Assembly (NCBI RefSeq): GCF_014803405.1 | Contig: NZ_JACYFG010000006.1 | Location: 379,501-443,500 of the forward strand | DNA length: 64,000 bases | DNA from: Pelagicoccus enzymogenes | GTDB taxonomy: Bacteria > Verrucomicrobiota > Verrucomicrobiia > Opitutales > Opitutaceae | Direction of reading: 5' to 3' | In this document: positions 51,324-61,193 of the stretch, piece after piece | Numbering within the stretch: the stretch's first letter is position 1 | Layout: each line of letters starts with the position of its first letter | Position numbers and translations under genes: made by a program | Notes under the pieces: model-generated | Seen by the model: only the letters and a program-made list of their open reading frames with translations | Database searches by the model: none | What the model was told of the DNA's origin: nothing

Positions 51324-52553
51324 ATGGCCATCATCGACTCCTACCGCAAAAGCGCCTTCCTGCAAAACGAATCAGGACATCACTTGGACGCGTGGAGAAA
51401 CCCCAGCTATTGGAAATCGGTCCAATCGCAAAGCGGAGCCAACAGGCCACCCAAAGGCTGGAGCCACTTCGTCTTGGAGCCGCCGGAGCGAGCCCTCGAC
51501 TATCTCGATTGGCTCAACCATCGCCACCCCAACAAGCCCTACCTCGTTCGAAGACTGCTCCACCCCACTTGGCTGCTGGCTAGTATCCTGGAAGCCGTCG
51601 CCTCGCAACAAATCACCCGCATCCTCAACTACAACCAAGTCCAAAGCGTCGACATCTCGGCCTACGCGAAACAGGCAATGGCCTGGAAACGCGACCTGGA
51701 ATTCCTGCTCGAGAGGAGCGCTTGGAGCCTTTCCCTGATGCGAGCCATGCGCCTCAACAGCGAATGGCTGCGGGCCCGAGAAAAGCTGATCCAGCAGACC
51801 ATCGAAGCCAAGGCCCGGGAAGCCGGCTCGGTACCGGAACCAGTGGAAGTCAGAGCTCGCCCCTGGGATCGTCCCGGCGTCGGCACCTGGAACGCCCGCA
51901 AAACCCTCCGCAAGCTGCTGGACCTGCACGAAAAAGCGGACAACGAGCTGTCGATCGCTCTGACCGACTTCGGCTCCCAATCCGCTCCCATAAAAATTCC
52001 CCTCGCCAAACGCCCGCTCCCGAACGCCGATCCACGCATCGACAAGGGACACTACCTCTTCGCCGAAGCCAACCAAGCCATCGCCTACCTGAAGTGGCTG
52101 AACCACCGCCACCCGAAGTGGCCCTACCTGCTCCGAAGACTATTCCTTCCCATCCTCGAGCTGACCCGCATGGTGGAGGCCATCGCAAACCACCAGCTCA
52201 CGCAGCTGGAACAAGTTCCCGCCCTCTCATCCAAGGTCGGCAAAAGCTACACCGCTAAAGCCCAAACCTGGAAAAATTCCATCCAAGACTGCACCCGCAA
52301 ACCCGCTGCCTCGATTCCCCTGATGCGAGCCATACGCCTCAACTGCGAATGGCTCAAATGTCGACAAGAGCAGATCGACGCATCCGCGAGCGGCGCCGCG
52401 CGAGAAGCAGGACCTGTCGAAGTCAGAGCCGTCCCCTGGAAACGGACTGACGGAAAACCGAAGGCAAACGACGCCGTTTTTCGAGAACTGCTTGCCCTGC
52501 AGCTCAGCGTTGACAAGCAACTCCAGTCCCTTTCGGCACAAACCCACCCATGA
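51324..52553 (+). CDS. Unknown protein made of two copies of one domain
   Basis: No known family recognised. The 409 residues contain two related halves. Copy 1 has YLDWLNHRHPNKPYLVRRLL near residue 59, then SLMRAMRLNSEWLRAREKLI and EPVEVRARPWDRPG. Copy 2 has YLKWLNHRHPKWPYLLRRLF near residue 255, then PLMRAIRLNCEWLKCRQEQI and GPVEVRAVPWKRTDG. The spacing between equivalents is about 196 residues. The protein is basic, helical, and has no signal peptide or membrane segment. It overlaps the following GT4 gene by 4 bases (ATGA), so it is part of the cluster's operon and may recognise or modify a glycan or its carrier. Confidence 0.8.
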   Translation: MAIIDSYRKSAFLQNESGHHLDAWRNPSYWKSVQSQSGANRPPKGWSHFVLEPPERALDYLDWLNHRHPNKPYLVRRLLHPTWLLASILEAVASQQITRILNYNQVQSVDISAYAKQAMAWKRDLEFLLERSAWSLSLMRAMRLNSEWLRAREKLIQQTIEAKAREAGSVPEPVEVRARPWDRPGVGTWNARKTLRKLLDLHEKADNELSIALTDFGSQSAPIKIPLAKRPLPNADPRIDKGHYLFAEANQAIAYLKWLNHRHPKWPYLLRRLFLPILELTRMVEAIANHQLTQLEQVPALSSKVGKSYTAKAQTWKNSIQDCTRKPAASIPLMRAIRLNCEWLKCRQEQIDASASGAAREAGPVEVRAVPWKRTDGKPKANDAVFRELLALQLSVDKQLQSLSAQTHP

Positions 52554-53596
52554 GAATCGCGGTCGTCAACACTCAGGTCCCCTTCACCCATGGCGGAGCG
52601 GAGCAGCACGCAAAGAACCTGCTCTCCGCCCTGCAAAGGCATGGGCACGAAGCGGAGCTCGTTAGCATCCCCTTCAATTGGCGAGATCCCTGGAGCGCGC
52701 TCGACCACCTCATGGCGACCCGACTGCTCGACCTAGAGGAGGTCAACGGCAAGACGATCGATCAAGTCATCGGACTTCGCTTCCCAGCCTATCACCTGCG
52801 CCATCCCCGCAAGGTGCTCTGGATCATACATCAGTACCGTTCCGCCTACGACTTTTGGGACCACCCCCAAGCGGACCTCCCCTTGCAAGAAGGCGGCAAA
52901 GCAGTGCGCGACAGCATACGCTTCCTCGAACGCCGGCTGTTCAACGAATGCGCAAACATCTTCGCCAACTCCAAAAACGTATCCAATAGGTTGAGACGCT
53001 TCTGCGGCCACGAAGCCCCCGCGCTCTACCATCCGCCCGGCCTCGCCGACCTCCTTTCCCCACAGGAAGCGGAGCCCTATTTTCTCTGCCCCGGGCGAAT
53101 CGAAACGATGAAGCGACAAGACTTCGTGCTCGAAAGCCTCGCCCTCACCAAGCAATCCGTACGTATCCGTTTTGCGGGCACGAATACCGATCCCAAATTC
53201 CAGGAAAAGCTCGATCGACTCGTCGCCCAGCACGGACTCAAGGACCGCGTGAGCTGGGAGGGCTTCGTGAGCGACCAAGAACTCGCCACCCTCTACGGAA
53301 AAGCCCAGGCCATCGTCTACGCCCCGATCGACGAGGACTACGGATACGTGTCCCTCGAAGCAGCCCTGTCGCACAAGCCGGTCGTCACCACCCAAGCCTC
53401 AGGCGGGGTGCTCGAGTTCGTCAACCAAGACACCGGTTGGGTCGCCTCCGACACGCCGGAAGCCTTCGCCCACTACCTCGACGAGGCCTGGGCCGAAACG
53501 AAAAAGTGCCGCGAAAAAGGAGGCGACGCCTTCAGCTCCTACCAGACCAAAAACATCAGTTGGGACCATGTCGTCCAAACGCTGACCCAAGCCTGA
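52550..53596 (+). CDS. GT4 family glycosyltransferase
   Basis: A 348-residue GT-B enzyme. It begins MRIAVVNTQVPFTHGGAEQH with AKNLLSALQRHGHEAELVSI, the usual N-terminal GT4 fold with a GGAE acceptor loop. The C-terminal domain has EPYFLCPGRIETMKRQDFVL, VSWEGFVSDQELATLYGKAQ and AIVYAPIDEDYGYVSLEAAL, the E-x(7)-E motif being EDYGYVSLE. It is translationally coupled to genes on both sides (4-base overlap before, 1-base overlap after). Confidence 0.93.
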   Translation: MRIAVVNTQVPFTHGGAEQHAKNLLSALQRHGHEAELVSIPFNWRDPWSALDHLMATRLLDLEEVNGKTIDQVIGLRFPAYHLRHPRKVLWIIHQYRSAYDFWDHPQADLPLQEGGKAVRDSIRFLERRLFNECANIFANSKNVSNRLRRFCGHEAPALYHPPGLADLLSPQEAEPYFLCPGRIETMKRQDFVLESLALTKQSVRIRFAGTNTDPKFQEKLDRLVAQHGLKDRVSWEGFVSDQELATLYGKAQAIVYAPIDEDYGYVSLEAALSHKPVVTTQASGGVLEFVNQDTGWVASDTPEAFAHYLDEAWAETKKCREKGGDAFSSYQTKNISWDHVVQTLTQA

Positions 53597-54915
53597 TGCG
53601 CATCCACTGGTTTTCCCCGCTTTCCCCAGAAAGGACCGACATCGGCCATTTCACCCTGCGCGTCTGCGAGGAATTGGCCAAACACTGCGACCTCACCCTC
53701 TGGACCCACCCCCAACACTTCTCCGGTCCACAGCAACCTTCATGGCGCAAACGCTACAAGGCATTTCCTTACTCGGAATTCGAGCAACAACTTGAGGCCC
53801 TCAACAGAGCCGACGCTATTTTCTACAACATCGGCAACAACGCGGCCTTTCACCGCGAGATCCTCGACGCCATGCGACGCGTCCCCGGAGTCGCCATCAT
53901 GCACGACCGTTGCCTTTTCGAATGTATCTCCAGCGTATACCGAGAAAAGCCTCATGGGGAACGCCTGTTTTCACAACTCATGGAGGTCACCTACGGACCG
54001 GAGGCTAAGAGCGATAACGCAGCTTGGCTCAAGGGCGACCGCTCGTTGGACCAGCTCGCCACCCAGTATCCATTCGATGAACACGCTGCGCTCGGAGCCT
54101 GGGGAACCATCCACCATTCCGACCCCGTGGACGACCAGCCCCCAAGCGCTCCCGCTCCTCATTCCTGGACCCTCTCGCTTCCCTATCCCGCGGAACCGCT
54201 CCTGAACGCTCCCAAACTCCGCGAGCGCGACGGATGCCTTCATTGCCTGCTCTTCGGCTACCTCGGCGGCCCCAACCGGCGGCTCGCGGAGACCTTGCAA
54301 GCCCTGAAAGCCTACCCGCAAAAAGACCGCATCCGGCTTCACCTCGCAGGCGAGGTGCACGAAAACTTCAAGATCGACAGCCTTCTCGCCAAGCTGGGAC
54401 TCAGCGAGCAGGTGACGCGCGAAGGCTTCCTGCCCGAAAACGAATTGGACCAGCTGCTCAGCGGATCCGACTTGGTAATCAACCTGCGCTTCCCCACTCG
54501 CGGGGAAGCTTCAGGCTCGCTGCTACGCGCCTGGAACCAAGCAGCACCCTCCGCAGTGACAAACCGGGGAGCCTATGCTCAATTGCCAGACGACGTCGTT
54601 TGGAAAGTCGATCCCGAACAAGAGGCCAGCCAGCTCATGGGAATTTGGGATTCACTCCTCCTCGATCCCCAAGCGGCCGTTGAAAAAGGCCAAGCCGGCC
54701 GCCGGCTTCTCCAACGAAAGCACAGCGTGGAGTCCTATGTCGCATCGCTCCTGGAAATCGCCGCCACTCCCGGCATCGAGAGAGGACCGACAATCCTTCC
54801 CCTGCTCGAACAACGCTACGCCCTCTTTGCCCAACAGCTCTTTCAACTCTCCCCCGAGGACGTGGTCCCCGTCCTCAGCTCCCTCGACCGCGAGCTAGAA
54901 ACCTGGTTTCGCTGA
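53596..54915 (+). CDS. GT4-type glycosyltransferase
   Basis: A 439-residue GT-B enzyme. The start in TGATG overlaps the previous stop. It begins MRIHWFSPLSPERTDIGHFT and LRVCEELAKHCDLTLWTHPQ, then RVPGVAIMHDRCLFECISSV. The C-terminal domain has GCLHCLLFGYLGGPNRRLAE, VTREGFLPENELDQLLSGSD and LVINLRFPTRGEASGSLLRA, where GEASGSLLRA stands for the E-x(7)-E segment. Substrates are unknown. Its last 21 bases overlap the end of the converging GT2 gene on the other strand. Confidence 0.9.
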   Translation: MRIHWFSPLSPERTDIGHFTLRVCEELAKHCDLTLWTHPQHFSGPQQPSWRKRYKAFPYSEFEQQLEALNRADAIFYNIGNNAAFHREILDAMRRVPGVAIMHDRCLFECISSVYREKPHGERLFSQLMEVTYGPEAKSDNAAWLKGDRSLDQLATQYPFDEHAALGAWGTIHHSDPVDDQPPSAPAPHSWTLSLPYPAEPLLNAPKLRERDGCLHCLLFGYLGGPNRRLAETLQALKAYPQKDRIRLHLAGEVHENFKIDSLLAKLGLSEQVTREGFLPENELDQLLSGSDLVINLRFPTRGEASGSLLRAWNQAAPSAVTNRGAYAQLPDDVVWKVDPEQEASQLMGIWDSLLLDPQAAVEKGQAGRRLLQRKHSVESYVASLLEIAATPGIERGPTILPLLEQRYALFAQQLFQLSPEDVVPVLSSLDRELETWFR

Positions 54916-55839
54916 CCCCTTGGAACCCTGCTTTTCCGGAGGCAAGACAAACGGTTTTGCGCGCTTCAGAAGCCGCTCGCGAAACCGAGCCAAAGTCACC
55001 TGAGCAGCCGCCTTGGCCCAACGCGCCGCGACCGGATGCTGCTCGAGCTCCCGCAGCCACAGGTAGCGAACTTGGTCGATCAAAGCCATCTCCTGCACCG
55101 GATAGCGCCACTTTTCCCAAAACAGACGCTCGTTGCGCTCGCTCGTTTCAGAGGAGTCGCGAGAAGCGCTCACCGCGTGTTCGATCACGCTCCGATTCGC
55201 CACTACCGCCACCCGTCCCGCCTGCAAGGATTGCAGGCAAAAATCGATGTCTTCCATTCCGTTCAGATACCGTTCGTCAAAGCCGCCAAACTCGCTGAAG
55301 TGCGACCTCTCCATCAACCAACAGGCCGCCGTGGCCGCCGACCAGGCCGTGAAAGCGCCGCAGGCAGGCAATTCAGCTTCGTCTTGGAAAGCGTGATGCG
55401 GGGCCGCGTACAAATTGATGTAAATCCCCCCATGATCGATACGCTTGTCGTCCATACGCCGCTGCACGTTGCCCACGACCCCCGCCCGCCTGCGATGCCC
55501 CATCCAAGGATGCGTTCTCCTCGAAGCGCTCACCATCGGCTCCAACCACCCAGGACTCAGCAATATATCGTTGTTGAGAAAAACGAGGTAGTCGCCCGTG
55601 GCTTGCCGACACGCTAGGTTGTTGCTTTTCGCAAAGCCGAGATTCCGGTCATTGAGCAATACCTTGACCTTTGTCCGGCCTTCCAGCGACTTCAAATAAG
55701 CCCTTGTGCCATCGCTACTTCCGTCGTCGACGAGGATCAGCTCGTAGTCCACGCCCACCAGCGTAGATTCGAGGCTTTCCAGATACTTTTTCGTATAGTC
55801 CAGCCCATTGAACAAAGCCGTCACGACCGAGAACCGCAT
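54895..55839 (-). CDS. GT2 family glycosyltransferase (rhamnosyltransferase-like)
   Basis: A 314-residue GT-A enzyme. It begins MRFSVVTALFNGLDYTKKYL, then YELILVDDGSSDGTRAYLKS, NLGFAKSNNLACRQATGDYL and the acidic metal site VFLNNDILLSPGWLEPM (NND at about 92-94). Later FSEFGGFDERYLNGMEDIDF holds the catalytic base region. The pattern resembles rhamnosyl- and galactofuranosyltransferases. The C terminus is a basic amphipathic region. It is transcribed toward the preceding GT4 and away from the 1093-residue enzyme. Confidence 0.9.
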   Translation of the reverse strand: MRFSVVTALFNGLDYTKKYLESLESTLVGVDYELILVDDGSSDGTRAYLKSLEGRTKVKVLLNDRNLGFAKSNNLACRQATGDYLVFLNNDILLSPGWLEPMVSASRRTHPWMGHRRRAGVVGNVQRRMDDKRIDHGGIYINLYAAPHHAFQDEAELPACGAFTAWSAATAACWLMERSHFSEFGGFDERYLNGMEDIDFCLQSLQAGRVAVVANRSVIEHAVSASRDSSETSERNERLFWEKWRYPVQEMALIDQVRYLWLRELEQHPVAARWAKAAAQVTLARFRERLLKRAKPFVLPPEKQGSKGSAKPGF

Positions 55840-55991
55840 GGCGACGAAAGCAATCGCAAGCCCCCTTGCATGTCAACCGCCACCAAGCCCTTCATAATTT
55901 GGAACCCCATACCAAAGAAAACTGGATCTTCTCCAGCGAATCCCAAATGTCTCCCACCTGAAATCGAGAACCCTTTATCACCGCAGACACC

Positions 55992-58900
55992 TTGAACATC
56001 CTCTTCATCAACTACGGCGACCTAAGGTCAAATAGCATGGAGCATATCTGTCCCTATGCGAATGAACTGAGCAAAAGCGGACATTCCTGCAGCATAGCGG
56101 TCGAAAAAATAGAAACCCGAGATCTCGAGCCCTCAGGTGAAGCCCTCTATTCCCTCTATAACCACCTGGAACTTGCCGCCGGACATTCCCTTTTTCCAAA
56201 CGGAAAACCTGCAGACCTCATACACGCCTGGACGCCGCGGGAGAACGTTCGAAAACTAACCCTTGAATACCAAAAGCGTCACCCCAAAACCAAGCTCATC
56301 GTTCATCTCGAGGACAACGAAGAGTCCATTCTGGAAAGCTACTACCTCTCCAATATCGAAGAACTGCGCCAAAAAGCCCTCGAGCAAAGGCAAGCCGACT
56401 GGCACCCTCGACTCTCCCACCCCATCGAATTCCGCCGCCTCCTCGCGAAGGCTGACGCCGTGACACTCATTACGCCGAGCCTGCAGAAACTGCTACCCAT
56501 CTGCAAGGAGACCCTCGTGATCAATCCCATCATCGAAGCGGAAGACTCGCCCCAGCAGATCAGCGACTCGGAGCTAAGACAAAAATACGGGCTGCCAGAT
56601 GACACGATCATAACCGTTTTTCCAGGAGGAATAACTTCGAACAACCGAGAAGATATCCGCAATCTCTACCTCGCGATACACGCGCTACAGAGAGATGGGA
56701 TCCGTATCAAACTCGTAAAGACAGGACCTAGCTGCGACCTCTTCGAACGAAGCTTTCGCTTCGACATCAAGCAAGTCGCCATCGACCTAGGGTACATCAG
56801 CGAGAGAGACCTCAAAGGACTCATAGGACTCTCCAACCTGCTCGTGCAGCCGGGGCAAGACAATGCCTTCAATCGCGACCGGTTTCCCTGCAAGATTCCC
56901 GTGTATCTCTCCTCCCACCGCCCCTGCATTATCCCTTCCTTCTACCAACCCTACCACTTGCCCGAAGATCAAATCTGCCTCAGCCTCACAACCAGTAGCC
57001 CTGAGGAAATCGCGGAGAAAATCAAACAACTGATCGACGCACCAGAGATCGGCGCCAAGCTCGCGAAAAACGCCCACACCTACGCACTCCAAGCCTATGC
57101 TCCCAGACGTAATCGCGAGCGACTAGAAAGGTTCTATAGCCAAGTGATCTCTTCATCAGTGATCACAGACACGGAACCGCCAAAACTTCCTGAGGAGCTA
57201 CACGCCGAGATCGCTGAGCTTAAGCGCGAAATCGCAGAGCAAGCCGCTGAATCCTCCTCAGCCCTAAAGCAAAAAGAACAGGAGCTTTGCGCGCACAAGG
57301 AGTTGTACAATAAGCTGCAGCAAGAGCTCGACCAATGGGTAGAACGCGACCAGCGAAGGCGTAGTACCTTTTCTTGGCAAGTAACAGCCCCCCTCCGCGC
57401 GCTTCGCCGCGCCACAATCGATCACCTCAAAAAAAAGCCAAAGCCCGAGCAGCCAACTGCCTCCACCCCAGAGCCACCTCCCGCCCTCGAACCGGTAGCG
57501 CTGGAACCCATACAAAGCGAACCGATCGATGCTCAATCGACACCCGACTCCGACGCTCCCCCCGAAGGTCACCGATGCTACATCAAGAACTACCATAAAT
57601 TCGTCGAACGTGAGGAATGGATACGCTCGATCTACCTCGACAAATACCAACATCCCCCGCAAGGCCCCAACTGCCCCAAAATATCGATTCTGCTCCCGGT
57701 CTACAACGTGGAAGAAATATGGCTTAGAAAATGCATGGATTCAGTGATAGCGCAGTGCTACCAGAACTGGGAGCTTTGCATCGCAGACGATGCCTCAACC
57801 GAGCTTCACATCGGCCCGACTCTCTACCAATACTCCCAGTCCGACCCACGAATCCGCGTCACAACCCGTAGCGTCAACGGACACATCTCCGCAGCCAGCA
57901 ACTCCGCCTTCGAGCTTGCCAGCGGAGACTATATCGCGCTGCTCGACCACGACGACGAACTACCGCCACACGCTCTGGCGAAGGTCGTCGATGCCATCAA
58001 CCAAAACCCGCAAGCAAAGCTCATCTACAGCGACGAAGACAAGATCGACCAACTCGGGATTCGCCACGACCCACACCTCAAGAGCGACTGGAACTACGAT
58101 CTCCTACTCAGTTGCAACACCATAAGCCATCTAGGCGTGTATCGAAGAGATGTCTACGAGCAAGCCGGCGGATTCCGGGTAGGCTTCGAAGGAGCCCAAG
58201 ACTGGGACCTTGCACTGCGCACCATCGAGAACTGTGACGACGACGAAATCGTCCACATCCCCGAAATCCTCTACCACTGGCGCACCATCGAGAGCTCGAC
58301 CGCGAACCACCATTCCGCAAAAAACTACGCCCACGAAGCCCAACGCCGCTCCATATCCGATCACCTCCAACGCCAAAGGAAAACGGCCGAGCTCATCAGC
58401 ATCGACGGCATCCACTGGCGCGTGCGTTATCCTCTCCCCCCCGAACCGCCCAAGGTCTCCATCGTCATCCCCACCAAAGACTGGCCCGATCTCATTTCGC
58501 AATGCGTCGACAGCATACTCGAAAATACCACTTATCCCAATTACGAAGTGCTCGTAGTCGATAACCAGACAAAAGATCCGACCGCCCTCAAATACCTTAA
58601 AAGCGTCCAAAAAGATCCCAGAGTAAAAGTCCTACGCTTCGATAGGAGCTTCAACTATTCTGCCATCAACAACTACGCCGTCAGCCAAAGCGACGCCGAG
58701 GTCATCTGCCTACTTAACAACGACACCGAGGTCATCACCCCCGACTGGCTCGAAGAGCTCGTCAGCCACGCGATCCGCCCAGAGATTGGCGTAGTAGGAG
58801 CCAAACTCCTCTATCCGGATGACCACATCCAACACGCAGGCATCGTCTTGGGAATCGACGGCGTCGCGAAACACGCATTTCGATTCTTACATAAAGACGA

Positions 58901-59273
58901 TTTTGGACACGTGCATCGTGCCAACCTCATATCCCAGTGGTCAGCAGTGACTGGAGCCTGCCTAGCCTTCCGGCGGTGCCTCTGGACGAGGCTCCACGGA
59001 CTGGACGAAGAGAACCTCTCGATAGCGTATAACGACGTAGACTTTTGCCTTCGGTGTAGAGAAGCAGGCTTCAAGACGATCCTCACTCCCTACGCCCTGC
59101 TCTACCACAAAGAATCCACCACAAGAGGTTGGGACCAAACACCCGCACAACTAGCGCTTCACCACACCGAAGCAGCCTACATGTACAAACGCTGGCCCAA
59201 AGAAATCCAGCAAGACCCCTACTACAACCCCAATTTCGCAAAAACAAAAAACGACTTCGAATACGTTACGTAG
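55992..59273 (+). CDS. Giant tri-domain glycosyltransferase (GT4 + coiled coil + 2 GT2)
   Basis: A 1093-residue protein with three transferase-like modules. Residues about 1-380 are GT4-like (NILFINYGDLRSNSMEHICP; GYISERDLKGLIGLSNLLVQ). A coiled coil spans about 400-450 (ELHAEIAELKREIAEQAAES). The first GT2 domain starts at 562 (KISILLPVYNVEEIWLRKCM), with metal site DHDDE. The second starts at 819 (KVSIVIPTKDWPDLISQCVD), with CLLNNDTEVITPDWLEELVS and NVDFCLRCREAGFK-like DVDFCLRCREAGF. Such fusions build repeating surface polysaccharides. The start is a TTG at 55992, since the fold needs the first strand; the next ATG removes it. It ends the glycosyltransferase block. Confidence 0.87.
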   Translation: MNILFINYGDLRSNSMEHICPYANELSKSGHSCSIAVEKIETRDLEPSGEALYSLYNHLELAAGHSLFPNGKPADLIHAWTPRENVRKLTLEYQKRHPKTKLIVHLEDNEESILESYYLSNIEELRQKALEQRQADWHPRLSHPIEFRRLLAKADAVTLITPSLQKLLPICKETLVINPIIEAEDSPQQISDSELRQKYGLPDDTIITVFPGGITSNNREDIRNLYLAIHALQRDGIRIKLVKTGPSCDLFERSFRFDIKQVAIDLGYISERDLKGLIGLSNLLVQPGQDNAFNRDRFPCKIPVYLSSHRPCIIPSFYQPYHLPEDQICLSLTTSSPEEIAEKIKQLIDAPEIGAKLAKNAHTYALQAYAPRRNRERLERFYSQVISSSVITDTEPPKLPEELHAEIAELKREIAEQAAESSSALKQKEQELCAHKELYNKLQQELDQWVERDQRRRSTFSWQVTAPLRALRRATIDHLKKKPKPEQPTASTPEPPPALEPVALEPIQSEPIDAQSTPDSDAPPEGHRCYIKNYHKFVEREEWIRSIYLDKYQHPPQGPNCPKISILLPVYNVEEIWLRKCMDSVIAQCYQNWELCIADDASTELHIGPTLYQYSQSDPRIRVTTRSVNGHISAASNSAFELASGDYIALLDHDDELPPHALAKVVDAINQNPQAKLIYSDEDKIDQLGIRHDPHLKSDWNYDLLLSCNTISHLGVYRRDVYEQAGGFRVGFEGAQDWDLALRTIENCDDDEIVHIPEILYHWRTIESSTANHHSAKNYAHEAQRRSISDHLQRQRKTAELISIDGIHWRVRYPLPPEPPKVSIVIPTKDWPDLISQCVDSILENTTYPNYEVLVVDNQTKDPTALKYLKSVQKDPRVKVLRFDRSFNYSAINNYAVSQSDAEVICLLNNDTEVITPDWLEELVSHAIRPEIGVVGAKLLYPDDHIQHAGIVLGIDGVAKHAFRFLHKDDFGHVHRANLISQWSAVTGACLAFRRCLWTRLHGLDEENLSIAYNDVDFCLRCREAGFKTILTPYALLYHKESTTRGWDQTPAQLALHHTEAAYMYKRWPKEIQQDPYYNPNFAKTKNDFEYVT

Positions 59274-59420
59274 TTAACGCAGCGTCTCGGTCCACTTTCC
59301 AAGACACTCCGTACGAGCAAACAATCAATCAATGGGCGGCATTGAGAACAGTATTCTCACACCCCACGCTACACTTGGTCCAGCTCAACCCCGGTCCAAT
59401 ATTACCTATTGGAAAAATCG

Positions 59421-61193
59421 CTATTCGTCATTCAGAACGGTTATCCCGTCCGGGACGTGAATATCGCTGACGACCGTACCGTCTTCCGCTCTATGATGAC
59501 TCACGAGGATGACCCCAAAGGGCGTGGGCACCTTCCCCTTGACCCATGACAAACCGCCAAGATTCGGCTCGATTCGAACCTCCTCGAATCCAGGCGAAGC
59601 CGCTCGGACACCTAAAACATGCTCGCTCAACCAGGCGGTCGGCCCGCTTGCCCACCCGTGACATAAACTATTGCGGTGGCCTTTGTAGCTATGGTCTCCA
59701 TAGGTCGCGTGAACATCGACTGTGCCCTCAGCGACAAGCTCATCGATCCGCGATGCGTTTTCCATCCAATTCAAATCGAAATCCTCCCAGAAGGTCGTAG
59801 CTCCCAAATCCAGCATCCCCCCCCAGAACTGCCTGATAAATTCAATCCCTGTATTGAACTCCCTCGCTTGCGCCAACGCTTCCAGAACGTAGTAGCCCCC
59901 GAATGTGGAAAACCCGTGTGGCCCTCCTTCCTTCAATGTTTCATTGGCCACTTCCTTCGCATCTTTCAGACCCGCTAGGCTTGACAAGGCAGCTGGCACT
60001 TTCCTGCCGCTCTGGGAGAAACCCGCACTCTTAAGCTTCTGGGCGGTGGCTAAGCATCTGGAGGCCATCTCCTGGTTGCCCAATTCTGCCATCAGACGCT
60101 CGCCACACGACATGGCCAACGTCATCAGTGACTGCAATCCCTCGTGGACCGCGACTGGATTCTCGGATGTTGGCCAGTCAACAAAACGAACCCCATCGAG
60201 TATCTCACCTCCCTCTTCATCCACCAGTAGCGTAAGCCTTCCGAGCAGATCCTCAAGGTAGACCTTTTGGGACCGCAAGTATTCATCGTCTCCAGTGCGA
60301 AACCATAAATCATGCTGAATTATGATCCACCAGAGCGAATAGGAGCTGATGGTGTTCATCCACTCGCTCGCTGGAGTCACATCGCGAACTAAATCCAAGC
60401 TATCCGTAATAACTTCCTGCGGACCGAAGACCGCCAGGATCGTCATGATCTCTGGATGCATGTCGCCCACCCAAACTAGGCGATCTCGCTTTATACCATC
60501 CCAGAGAAACTCCTGCATATTGAGATGCACTGTTCTAGCCCCGGTCCTCCAGATTTCATCAAGGCGGTCGTCACTCGAATCAAACGCCCCAAGGTACTCG
60601 AGATCCCGCAGCTGCAATGTCGCTCGAACTTCCTCAAGATGCAGGTCTAGCTCAGGATCATGATTGTCGATCCTCAAGAAACGAAACCCACCGGGCCCCA
60701 CCATAGTCTTCCCGAACCACGCCAATTCGACGACTTGATCCCTCACCGCGCAATCGTTGCTCGCATTCGACGCGCCACCTACGTCCGACATCGCTTCAGA
60801 CACTGACTCGCCAAAGCGTATGCGTGCTTTTCGGAGATGGTCCTTTTCAGGCATGACGAGAGTGGATACTTCGACATACCCGTTCAATTCTTGGCCGAAA
60901 TCGACCAGCAACGAGCCCCCTGGTTTCAATACAGTCGGCGAGCTAACAGCCCCTAAGAGTAATTGACCATTTTTTTCCTCTAACAAGCGATCTGCATGCT
61001 CAACCCCTCCCTCGCTCTCCCAGACGATCCGAGTAGGATAAACTACGAAGCTGGAAATGGGAGACTTCTTCGGTATCCAAGCTTGGGCTTCGACCGAACC
61101 AGCCTCAGAAGCTGCATCGCCTTGCTCCCTGCCTTGGGATAAAAAAGGCAGCAACGCTAGCGACAACAAAGCGAATAGAAATAGATGCTTCAT
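59421..61193 (-). CDS. Secreted GH78-like alpha-L-rhamnosidase
   Basis: Probable exo-enzyme releasing L-rhamnose from polysaccharide. The 590 residues start with a signal peptide (about 1-22, MKHLFLFALLSLALLPFLSQ). A beta-sandwich region (about 50-200) contains FLRIDNHDPELDLHLEEVRA. The (alpha/alpha)6 barrel starts at TGARTVHLNMQEFLWDGIKR with DRLVWVGDMHPEIMTILAVF; the D-x-x-x-R-D/E-R motif is the GH78 catalytic signature. The C terminus shows GHRNSLCHGWASGPTAWLSE and VLGVRAASPGFEEVRIEPNL. It is shorter than many GH78 enzymes (about 900), lacking extra N-terminal domains. Confidence 0.85.
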   Translation of the reverse strand: MKHLFLFALLSLALLPFLSQGREQGDAASEAGSVEAQAWIPKKSPISSFVVYPTRIVWESEGGVEHADRLLEEKNGQLLLGAVSSPTVLKPGGSLLVDFGQELNGYVEVSTLVMPEKDHLRKARIRFGESVSEAMSDVGGASNASNDCAVRDQVVELAWFGKTMVGPGGFRFLRIDNHDPELDLHLEEVRATLQLRDLEYLGAFDSSDDRLDEIWRTGARTVHLNMQEFLWDGIKRDRLVWVGDMHPEIMTILAVFGPQEVITDSLDLVRDVTPASEWMNTISSYSLWWIIIQHDLWFRTGDDEYLRSQKVYLEDLLGRLTLLVDEEGGEILDGVRFVDWPTSENPVAVHEGLQSLMTLAMSCGERLMAELGNQEMASRCLATAQKLKSAGFSQSGRKVPAALSSLAGLKDAKEVANETLKEGGPHGFSTFGGYYVLEALAQAREFNTGIEFIRQFWGGMLDLGATTFWEDFDLNWMENASRIDELVAEGTVDVHATYGDHSYKGHRNSLCHGWASGPTAWLSEHVLGVRAASPGFEEVRIEPNLGGLSWVKGKVPTPFGVILVSHHRAEDGTVVSDIHVPDGITVLNDE

